From an uncultured Lentisphaeria bacterium (GTDB lineage Bacteria > Verrucomicrobiota > Lentisphaeria > Victivallales > UBA1829), in NCBI GenBank assembly GCA_905211485.1, contig CAJMAW010000138.1:1-7351 (forward strand): 7,351 bases of DNA. The letters run 5' to 3'. The notes below the pieces were generated by a model. The model worked only from the letters and a program-made list of their open reading frames with translations, made no database searches and had not been told where the DNA came from. Each line of letters begins with the position of its first letter. Positions within the stretch are counted from its first letter, which is position 1. Positions 1 through 5,390 of the stretch are shown in pieces. A program made the position numbers and the translations under genes.

Positions 1-8
1 GACCCCGA

Positions 9-25
9 CAAGGTCACGGACCTTG
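9..25. repeat. Perfect inverted repeat, 7-bp arms
   Basis: CAAGGTC at 9-15 and GACCTTG at 19-25 are perfect reverse complements around a 3-nt loop (ACG). No T-tract follows, so this is not an obvious terminator. It may be chance structure within a coding end. Confidence 0.4.
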
Positions 26-28
26 ACC

Positions 29-58
29 GCGAGAAAAATGCTCAACGCATTTTTCCGC
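29..58. repeat. Inverted repeat, 12-bp stem with one bulge
   Basis: GAAAAATGC (33-41) pairs perfectly with GCATTTTTC (47-55) around the loop TCAAC. The stem extends by GCG (29-31) with CGC (56-58), leaving A32 bulged. The A5/T5 arms give a terminator-like outline on either strand, but the core is short in GC pairs and no further T-run follows. It could be a weak bidirectional terminator or a structured RNA element. Confidence 0.45.
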
Positions 59-96
59 AACTACTTCCATTCCATATAAATCCATCCTTTGACTGG

Positions 97-125
97 TGAA
101 ATGACGGATTGATTCCGTCATTTCA
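97..125. repeat. 12-bp inverted repeat upstream of uvrA
   Basis: TGAAATGACGGA at 97-108 and TCCGTCATTTCA at 114-125 are exact reverse complements around a 5-nt loop (TTGAT). The element lies about 100 nt before the uvrA start and abuts one possible upstream stop codon (97-99). It could be a transcription terminator for an upstream gene, but no T-tract follows. It could also be a dyad operator, because the half-site CGTCATTT recurs twice just downstream. Confidence 0.55.
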
Positions 126-153
126 TCGTCATTTGAATTCAAACCCGTCATTT
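116..153 (+). repeat. Three direct copies of CGTCATTT
   Basis: The octamer CGTCATTT occurs at 116-123, 127-134 and 146-153, with an inverted copy (AAATGACG) at 99-106 inside the hairpin arm. Start-to-start spacing is 11 and 19 bp. The last copy overlaps the proposed -35 element of uvrA. Clustered copies around a promoter suggest binding sites for an unidentified regulator. It does not match the SOS-box forms I know (CTGT-N8-ACAG or GAAC-N4-GTTC). Confidence 0.4.
132..143. repeat. 12-bp palindrome TTTGAATTCAAA
   Basis: A perfect palindrome lies between the second and third CGTCATTT copies. Its core TGAATTCA recurs in the palindrome at 3569-3580, upstream of the rnf operon. It may be an operator or chance. 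Confidence 0.3.
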
Positions 154-179
154 GCATCCTGCGGAATTGATGGTACATT
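151..179 (+). promoter_or_regulatory. Weak candidate uvrA promoter
   Basis: TTTGCA (151-156) and TACATT (174-179) are separated by 17 bp, and each matches 4 of 6 positions of the sigma70 -35 and -10 consensus. Transcription would begin near 186 and give a leader of about 40 nt carrying the ribosome binding site. TATGAT (179-184) is an alternative -10 with no good -35. No LexA-type box is visible, so SOS control of uvrA is not supported by the sequence. Confidence 0.3.
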
Positions 180-224
180 ATGATTTCCTCCCCCCCAGAG
201 ACGGAGGAGAAAGGATCTGCTGCC

Positions 225-3200
225 ATGGGCGATATCATCATCAAAGGCGCCGAAGAACATAATCTGAAAAAAATCGACGTCACCATACCTCGGAACAGTT
301 TTACCGTCATCACCGGATTGAGCGGCTCCGGGAAATCCTCCCTCGCTTTCGATACCTTATATGCGGAAGGGCAAAGAAGATATGTGGAAAGCCTCTCCGC
401 TTACGCCCGGCAGTTTCTCGACCGAATGCAAAAACCGAAAGTCGCCCACATCGAAGGACTCTCCCCCGCCATCGCCATCGAACAGCGCTCCGCTGGATCC
501 AATCCCCGTTCGACCGTGGCCACCGTCACGGAAATTTATGATTATCTGCGTCTTCTGTACGCCCATGTCGGCATTCCGCACTGCCCCGGCTGCGGGAAAC
601 TGCTGAAAGCACAATCCGCCCAGGCAATCTGCGACAAACTGATGGGACTGCCCCCGGGACCCGCCATGATGATTCTCGCACCCTACGTCCAGGGGAAAAA
701 GGGAGAACACAGAGATGTGATTGCGAAAATCAGAAAAGACGGTTTCGTCCGCGCACGCATCGACGGCCAGATCGTCGAACTGAGTGATGACCTGAAACTT
801 CCCGCAAAAACCAAACGTCATGACATTGAAGCTGTCGTGGACCGCCTTATCTGCGGGAAACTCGAACGCTCCCGTCTGAACGACTCCGTCGAAACCGCTT
901 TGCGCCTGGGCGGAGGAAATCTCGTTCTCCTTGTCGAAGATCCCAGTGCCGGAACCGCACACAACGCAACGGGAGGAAGCAGCGGCACACGCGGCGGAGC
1001 AGGACGCGTATGGAAGGAAGAACGCCTCAGCGAACATCTCTCCTGCGATCAGTGCTCCATCAGTTTTTCCAAGCCCGAACCGCGGAATTTCTCCTTCAAC
1101 AGTCCCTACGGAGCCTGCCCCGAATGCAACGGCATCGGCTCCATGCTCGTCATGGACCCCGATCTCGTCATCCCGGACAAGACCCTTTCCATCCGCGGAG
1201 GCGCCATCCCGGCCTGGCGCAGAGGCCCGCGCCGTCTGATTTTGTACTACAATCATCTCCTGAAAGGAATCGCACAGCACTTCGACGCCCCGGACATGCT
1301 GGAAACTCCGTTCTGCAAACTCCCCGAAAAAATCCGTCATGTCCTCCTCTATGGAAGCGGCGACGAAGCAATCGACTTCAGTTTCTGGATGCGCGGGAAA
1401 CGCCACGAAATGCGCAAACCCTTTGAAGGAATCCTCGCCAACCTCCAGCGGAGACAGGCGGAATCGGAAAGCGACGCGGTAAGAGACCGTCTCCGGGAAT
1501 ATACGGTGCGGAGAGAATGCCCGGCCTGCCACGGAGCCCGTCTGAAACCTGAAAGCCTTGCGGTCACGGTGGGTGGCAGGTCGATCCGGGAATTCAATGC
1601 CATGTCCGTGGAGAAAGCGCTGGAATTCATATCCGCTCTGGACCTCAACGAGGAACAGAAGGCCATCGGGGGAGAGGTCATCCGCGAAATCCGGAACCGC
1701 CTGCGTTTCCTGCTGGATGTGGGACTGCCTTATCTCTGTCTCGACCGGGAAAGCGGAACGCTCTCCGGAGGAGAAGCCCAGCGGATCCGACTGGCAACCC
1801 AGCTCGGATGCGGACTCGTCGGAGTGCTCTACATCCTCGACGAACCCAGCATCGGGCTGCATCAGAGGGACAACGACAAACTCCTTGCCACATTGAAACG
1901 CCTACGCGACATCGGCAACACCGTCGTCGTCGTGGAGCACGACATGGACACCATCCAGGCCGCAGACTATGTACTCGACCTCGGTCCCCGCGCCGGAGTT
2001 CACGGCGGCGAACTTGTCGCCTGGGGCCCTCCCGCACAGCTTCCCCGTTTTGAGCAGTCCTGCACGGCACGCTATCTGGCGGGAAAAGAATTCATCCCCG
2101 TTCCGGAAACACGTCTGCCGGGGAACGGGAAATTCCTCGAAATCATCGGAGCGGAACACAACAACTTGAAGAATATCGACGTCCGGATCCCGCTGGGGAC
2201 CTTCACCTGCGTCACCGGAGTCTCCGGATCCGGAAAAAGCTCCCTCGTCAACGGCATTCTCCGCGCAGCGCTCCAGCGCCATTTCCGCCTGGCAGATGCC
2301 GCCGAACCGGGGAAACACCGCGCTATTCTGGGACTCAAACACCTCGGAAAGGCCATTGTCATTGATCAAAGCCCCATCGGACGAACCCCCCGATCCAATC
2401 CGGCCACCTATACCGAACTCTTCGGAACCATACGGAATCTTTTCGCCTCCCTGCCCGAATCGAAAATCCGCGGGTTCGGACCCGGACGCTTCAGCTTCAA
2501 CGTCAAGGGCGGCCGCTGCGAGGAATGCCAGGGCGACGGCATCAAAAAAATTGAAATGCAGTTCCTCCCCGACGTCTACGTCACCTGCACTGCATGCCGC
2601 GGCAAACGTTTCAACAAGGAAACGCTCAGCGTCTGCTACAAGAAGAAAAACATCGCCGAAGTGCTGGAAATGACAGTGGATGAAGCCTGTGATTTCTTCT
2701 CGGCCGTCCCCTCCGTCTACCGGAAACTCAAGACTCTCTCCGAAGTCGGGCTGGGCTATCTCCAGCTGGGACAGCCAGCCACAACCCTTTCCGGCGGAGA
2801 AGCTCAGAGAGTCAAACTCGCCTCCGAACTCGCCAGAGTCCCCAGAGGACACACTCTTTACATCCTCGACGAACCCACAACCGGACTTCATATCGATGAT
2901 ATCAAACAGCTGCTCGACGTCCTCATGAAACTTCGCGACAGAGGCAACACCATCCTCGTCATCGAACACAACCTCGACGTCATCAAAATGGCCGACCATA
3001 TCCTCGATCTCGGCCCGGAAGGAGGCGATGAAGGCGGACGCCTCATCGCTTCCGGCACCCCGGAAACCGTCGCTCAGGTGAAAGAATCCCACACAGGGCG
3101 TTATCTCCGCCCCATGCTCCCCCGTCTTTCCCATGAAGATTCTCCTTCTTCCGCCGTCTTCCCGTCCGCAGCGGAATCCCCGGCGCGATCCCCGGCCCCT

Positions 3201-3425
3201 CTCTCCAGCGGCGGCAGCGCTTCAGACAAGTTCCCCCATGCAGCAGAAGAGACAGCCGCGGCAACAGCAGCAGCCCCTTCCCTCCCGGCTGCGGAGGAAA
3301 CATCCTCTTCTGCCGCAAAAGAAAAGCGCTCCCACGGAAGGAAGAAAAAAACGGAATCCCCGCAGACAGAAAAAGTCCGGGGAAAAGGCAGACTCAGAAA
3401 AGGGACCGCCTGCCCTCCTGATTGA
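225..3425 (+). CDS. uvrA: Excinuclease ABC subunit A (UvrA) with an extended C-terminal tail
   Basis: UvrA is the damage-sensing ATPase of nucleotide excision repair. As a cytoplasmic dimer it scans DNA with UvrB and loads UvrB at lesions for incision by UvrC. The ATG at 225 gives 1066 residues. It is preferred over an in-frame ATG at 180 because AAGGA (211-215) lies 9 nt upstream and the canonical N-terminus begins there.

Module 1 has Walker A GLSGSGKS at 31-38, a signature LSGGE from 513 and Walker B with D539/E540. Module 2 has Walker A GVSGSGKS at 665-672, a signature LSGGE from 855 and Walker B with D882. One zinc module uses C274/C277/C298/C301 and the second uses C765/C768/C788/C791, with the family's x19 spacing. 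CxxC pairs also occur at 120/123 and 432/435.

The UvrA core ends near residue 966, close to the usual length of about 940. The last 100 residues are extra: first A/S/P/E-rich, then K/R-rich from about 1030. A G/S/T-rich insert sits at about 241-260, before the first zinc module. The gene appears to stand alone. Family identity is certain; the function of the tail is unknown. Confidence 0.98.
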   Translation: MGDIIIKGAEEHNLKKIDVTIPRNSFTVITGLSGSGKSSLAFDTLYAEGQRRYVESLSAYARQFLDRMQKPKVAHIEGLSPAIAIEQRSAGSNPRSTVATVTEIYDYLRLLYAHVGIPHCPGCGKLLKAQSAQAICDKLMGLPPGPAMMILAPYVQGKKGEHRDVIAKIRKDGFVRARIDGQIVELSDDLKLPAKTKRHDIEAVVDRLICGKLERSRLNDSVETALRLGGGNLVLLVEDPSAGTAHNATGGSSGTRGGAGRVWKEERLSEHLSCDQCSISFSKPEPRNFSFNSPYGACPECNGIGSMLVMDPDLVIPDKTLSIRGGAIPAWRRGPRRLILYYNHLLKGIAQHFDAPDMLETPFCKLPEKIRHVLLYGSGDEAIDFSFWMRGKRHEMRKPFEGILANLQRRQAESESDAVRDRLREYTVRRECPACHGARLKPESLAVTVGGRSIREFNAMSVEKALEFISALDLNEEQKAIGGEVIREIRNRLRFLLDVGLPYLCLDRESGTLSGGEAQRIRLATQLGCGLVGVLYILDEPSIGLHQRDNDKLLATLKRLRDIGNTVVVVEHDMDTIQAADYVLDLGPRAGVHGGELVAWGPPAQLPRFEQSCTARYLAGKEFIPVPETRLPGNGKFLEIIGAEHNNLKNIDVRIPLGTFTCVTGVSGSGKSSLVNGILRAALQRHFRLADAAEPGKHRAILGLKHLGKAIVIDQSPIGRTPRSNPATYTELFGTIRNLFASLPESKIRGFGPGRFSFNVKGGRCEECQGDGIKKIEMQFLPDVYVTCTACRGKRFNKETLSVCYKKKNIAEVLEMTVDEACDFFSAVPSVYRKLKTLSEVGLGYLQLGQPATTLSGGEAQRVKLASELARVPRGHTLYILDEPTTGLHIDDIKQLLDVLMKLRDRGNTILVIEHNLDVIKMADHILDLGPEGGDEGGRLIASGTPETVAQVKESHTGRYLRPMLPRLSHEDSPSSAVFPSAAESPARSPAPLSSGGSASDKFPHAAEETAAATAAAPSLPAAEETSSSAAKEKRSHGRKKKTESPQTEKVRGKGRLRKGTACPPD

Positions 3426-3440
3426 TCCCCTGATTGATAA
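3417..3440 (+). repeat. 12-bp tandem duplication across the uvrA stop
   Basis: CCTGATTGAT occurs at 3417-3426 and again at 3429-3438, exactly 12 bp apart. The period is a multiple of three, so the Pro-Asp-stop end of UvrA is repeated in frame. TGA stops fall at 3423-3425 and 3435-3437, followed at once by TAA at 3438-3440. It looks like a small slippage duplication and leaves a reinforced stop. Confidence 0.6.
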
Positions 3441-3480
3441 AGAAAAGATTCCCCGGATTCTGTTTTCCCGCTATCCTTTT

Positions 3481-3507
3481 TTTGTTTTCTCCTTATTTGT
3501 TTTCTCC
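3481..3507 (+). repeat. Imperfect tandem repeat, TTTGTTTTCTCC twice
   Basis: The 12-mer TTTGTTTTCTCC occurs at 3481-3492 and 3496-3507, a 15-bp period with TTA between the copies. It forms a T-rich tract on the + strand downstream of uvrA where transcription might end, but no stable stem precedes it. Confidence 0.5.
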
Positions 3508-3568
3508 ACATCAAGTGGCGGTCCCTCTCCCTGCAGCAGCAGAAGAAGAGAGACTCCCCAGATCATCC

Positions 3569-3580
3569 TGTGAATTCACA
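3569..3580. repeat. 12-bp palindrome TGTGAATTCACA
   Basis: A perfect palindrome about 125 nt upstream of the rnf promoter. It resembles a CRP site but has only 2 bp between TGTGA and TCACA rather than the 6 bp of a CRP/FNR-family site. It shares the core TGAATTCA with the palindrome upstream of uvrA (132-143). Confidence 0.3.
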
Positions 3581-3703
3581 CACATCCTCTCTCTTCCATG
3601 CCGTTTCCCGCAGGAGCGGAATCCCGGAAAAGAAAGAAGCCCCTGAAAAAAAGCAAAAGCGGCGCGAAGATCGTATTTTTTGGAAGATAGGGGAAATCCG
3701 GAC

Positions 3704-3732
3704 TTGAAAAAAAGAATCCTGAAATCTATATT
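3704..3732 (+). promoter_or_regulatory. Predicted sigma70-type promoter of the rnf operon
   Basis: TTGAAA at 3704-3709 and TATATT at 3727-3732 are separated by exactly 17 bp, and each matches 5 of 6 consensus positions. The stretch between and around them is AT-rich in an otherwise GC-rich window. Initiation is expected near 3739, giving a leader of about 90 nt before rnfA. This is the best promoter in the window and correctly placed for the rnf operon. Confidence 0.65.
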
Positions 3733-3747
3733 TTTCACAGCTGTTTT

Positions 3748-3780
3748 GTTCCGGGAAGGGAAGAGATCCCCCGCCGGGAC
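3748..3780 (+). promoter_or_regulatory. Hairpin in the rnf leader
   Basis: GTTCCGG (3748-3754) can pair with CCGGGAC (3774-3780, one G-U pair). Across a small internal loop, GGGA (3758-3761) pairs with TCCC (3767-3770). The hairpin would begin about 10 nt after the predicted transcription start. No T-run follows, so it is unlikely to be an attenuator. It may stabilise the mRNA end or affect translation. Confidence 0.35.
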
Positions 3781-3827
3781 AGTCCGGAAAGAGATGGATG
3801 GATTAACAAAGCGGAGAAAAAGGAAGA

Positions 3828-4451
3828 ATGCCCTCCAATGAATGGCTGGTAATCACCGTCGGAGCGATTCTGGTGAACAACATTGTGTTGTCCAGGATTC
3901 TGGGGATATGCCCGTTTCTGGGAGTATCCAAAAAAATTGAAACGGCTCTGGGAATGTCCGGGGCAGTGATTTTCGTCATGTGCATCGCATCGTTTGCGAC
4001 ATCGGCGATCTTCAATCTGCTTCTCGCCCGTCCGGTCACACTGCAAATCGGTTCACTGAGGATTCAGAACCTGGATATCGCCTTCACGCGGATTCTGCTG
4101 TTCATCGTGGTGATCGCGGCCCTTGTGCAGATTGTGGAGATTCTGATGAAGAAGTTCAGTCCCTCGCTGTACTCGGCGCTGGGAATTTACCTGCCGCTGA
4201 TCACCACCAACTGCGCGGTGCTCGGGGCGGCGGAACTGAATGCTTCTGCGGGGCGCCCCATTCTGGAATCCACAATCTACGGGACGGCAACGGGAATCGG
4301 ATTCGCGCTGGCGCTGATACTCTTTGCCAGCCTTCGCGAACGGCTGGAACTTTCCCGGATTCCGCGCCCCATGCAGGGGACGGCGATCGCGCTGATCACA
4401 GCGGGCATCCTGGCCATGGCGTTCATGGGATTTTCAGGACTGGTCAAGTAG
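3828..4451 (+). CDS. rnfA: Rnf complex membrane subunit RnfA
   Basis: RnfA (RsxA) is an integral membrane subunit of the Rnf complex, which couples electron flow between reduced ferredoxin and NAD+ to ion transport. The 207-residue product is hydrophobic throughout and fits the family's six membrane spans. Diagnostic stretches are ILVNNIVLSRILGICPFLGV near the start, PLITTNCAVLG around 129, and the C-terminal AFMGFSGLVK. C28 and C129 sit where RnfA/RnfE-type subunits bind an iron-sulfur cluster within the membrane.

Compared with E. coli RsxA (193 residues) there are about 12 extra residues in the loop between the second and third spans, roughly residues 66-85. The ATG at 3828 is chosen because the family N-terminus begins there. 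GGAG at 3813-3816 (11 nt away) or AAGGA at 3820-3824 (3 nt away) could serve as ribosome binding site. It is first in the operon, 24 nt before rnfB. Identity is very secure; RnfE is a homologue, but the sequence matches RnfA better. Confidence 0.95.
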   Translation: MPSNEWLVITVGAILVNNIVLSRILGICPFLGVSKKIETALGMSGAVIFVMCIASFATSAIFNLLLARPVTLQIGSLRIQNLDIAFTRILLFIVVIAALVQIVEILMKKFSPSLYSALGIYLPLITTNCAVLGAAELNASAGRPILESTIYGTATGIGFALALILFASLRERLELSRIPRPMQGTAIALITAGILAMAFMGFSGLVK

Positions 4452-4475
4452 CAGCAGAAGAGAGGATGGGAAAAC

Positions 4476-5390
4476 ATGATTGAACTGATCATCGCCGCAT
4501 CGGTCGCCGTGGGAGTGGTGGGACTCCTTCTGGGAGTGATCATTGCATTTACAGCGAAAAAATTTGCGGTGGAAAGCGATCCGCGCATCGAAATTGTCCA
4601 GGATCTACTTCCCGGAGCGAACTGCGGAGGATGCGGTTACGCGGGGTGTGCGGACATGGCCCAGGCCATCGTGCTGAAAGGAGCCGATCCGGCAAAATGC
4701 CCGGTATCCACCGAGGAAGCGCGCCGGAAAATCGCGGAAGCCATGGGAATCACTCTGGGAGATACGGAAAAGAAAGTGGCGGTCGTCTTCTGCGGAGGAT
4801 CCCTCTCGCGGGCGAAACGCAATTCGAGATACAACGGGATTACGGACTGCCGTTCGGCCAGCATCGTCGGAGGAGGAGACAAGGCCTGCCGCTTCGGTTG
4901 TCTGGGCTACGGTTCATGCGCCAGAGCGTGTCCATTCGGCGCCATAGAAATGCGTGACGGACTCGCGGTGGTGCATCCGGAAATCTGCGTGGGCTGCGGG
5001 AAGTGCACGGAAGTTTGCCCGCGGAAACTGATCCGCCTGGTGTCCGCGGCGGCGAAAGTGCATGTGTACTGCAACTCGCTGGACAAAGCGCCGCAGAAGA
5101 GGAAAAATTGTTCCGTGCCCTGTCTGGTGTGCAAGAAATGCATCCGTACGGATGAATTGCACATGCTGATCCAGAATCAGCTGGTCCGTGTCAACTATTC
5201 CAATCCGCCGGACGTTTCCATTGTGGACAAGGTCGGCTGCCCGACCGGATGTCTTCAGACAGAAGAATCCCATCGCCGCCTCGTTCCGCGCGCGGATGAA
5301 GACAAGACATCGAAAAGCACAGCAGCCAAATCAGCAGCGCAGCAGCCGCAGCCAAATCAGCAGGGAGAAAAAAAGGAGTCCGCAGCATGA
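4476..5390 (+). CDS. rnfB: Rnf complex iron-sulfur subunit RnfB, long form
   Basis: RnfB is the ferredoxin-facing electron-transfer subunit, anchored in the membrane by its N-terminus. In the 304 residues, one hydrophobic anchor spans about 4-25. A [4Fe-4S] domain follows with C50, C53, C58 and C75 (C-x2-C-x4-C-x16-C, the RnfB pattern). A two-cluster ferredoxin domain uses C138/C142/C148/C152 and C171/C174/C177/C181.

A further ferredoxin-like domain (about 195-260) resembles the third domain of clostridial RnfB but is reduced. C216, C219, C222 and C255 could hold one cluster, while the cysteines for the second are replaced. C199, C212 and C259 are additional. The length therefore exceeds E. 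coli RsxB (192 residues). The last 30 or so residues are a polar K/Q/S/A-rich tail.

The ATG at 4476 follows AGAGGA (4461-4466) by 9 nt, and the stop overlaps the rnfC start (ATGA). Identity is secure; loss of one cluster is inference from alignment by eye. Confidence 0.96.
   Translation: MIELIIAASVAVGVVGLLLGVIIAFTAKKFAVESDPRIEIVQDLLPGANCGGCGYAGCADMAQAIVLKGADPAKCPVSTEEARRKIAEAMGITLGDTEKKVAVVFCGGSLSRAKRNSRYNGITDCRSASIVGGGDKACRFGCLGYGSCARACPFGAIEMRDGLAVVHPEICVGCGKCTEVCPRKLIRLVSAAAKVHVYCNSLDKAPQKRKNCSVPCLVCKKCIRTDELHMLIQNQLVRVNYSNPPDVSIVDKVGCPTGCLQTEESHRRLVPRADEDKTSKSTAAKSAAQQPQPNQQGEKKESAA
5322..5363 (+). repeat. 16-bp direct repeat in the 3' end of rnfB
   Basis: GCAGCCAAATCAGCAG occurs perfectly at 5322-5337 and 5348-5363, 26 bp apart. 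Because 26 is not a multiple of three, the two copies are read in different frames (AAKSA in the first, PNQQ in the second). This suggests a recent duplication in the unconstrained tail of RnfB. Confidence 0.65.
5373..5378 (+). promoter_or_regulatory. rnfC ribosome binding site inside rnfB
   Basis: AAGGAG lies 8 nt before the rnfC ATG (5387), within the last codons of rnfB. Together with the ATGA overlap it indicates translational coupling of rnfB and rnfC and fixes the rnfC start. Confidence 0.75.

Larger units (their letters stand above)
1..99. other. Left edge, unassigned; possible end of an upstream gene
   Basis: No gene can be assigned here with confidence. On the + strand two frames are open from the window edge: one to a TGA at 97-99 (it would end in NPSFDW) and one to a TAA at 77-79 (it would end in NYFHSI). 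On the - strand a TTG at about 63 opens a frame running off the left edge, beginning MRKNALSIFL if TTG is read as the start. None matches a family I recognise and none has a decisive ribosome binding site. The segment also contains two inverted repeats (9-25 and 29-58), so it may be untranslated. Any of the three readings could be a partial gene cut by the window edge. Confidence 0.3.
3426..3703. other. Non-coding spacer between uvrA and the rnf promoter
   Basis: No supportable gene is present. The first part is pyrimidine-rich (about 3465-3510) and contains a T7 run near 3476-3483 but no clear GC hairpin before it, so a classical terminator for uvrA is not visible. Later parts are purine-rich with several A-runs. 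A 70-codon frame opening with TTG at 3434 encodes a hydrophobic start but has no ribosome binding site and was not accepted. Confidence 0.5.

Noticed and set aside
180..224. Upstream in-frame ATG at 180 as the uvrA start
   Set aside because: It would add 15 residues (ending SAA before the second Met) that are not UvrA-like. The ATG at 225 has a well-spaced AAGGA and begins with the family's usual N-terminus.
357..1862. 501-codon open frame on the - strand opposite uvrA
   Set aside because: It is a shadow of uvrA codon usage, with no recognisable domain or ribosome binding site.
1902..3134. 410-codon open frame on the - strand opposite uvrA
   Set aside because: It is antisense to the second UvrA ATPase module and its composition reflects reverse-complemented codons.
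3465..3510. Intrinsic terminator of uvrA at the T-rich tract
   Set aside because: No GC-rich inverted repeat could be found directly before the T-run.
3569..3580. CRP/FNR-type operator
   Set aside because: The TGTGA and TCACA half-sites are only 2 bp apart rather than 6, so the geometry does not fit.
3434..3646. 70-codon + frame after uvrA with a hydrophobic, signal-peptide-like start
   Set aside because: It begins with TTG inside a tandem repeat, has no Shine-Dalgarno sequence, and its hydrophobicity comes from the T-rich tract. The later part has no protein character.
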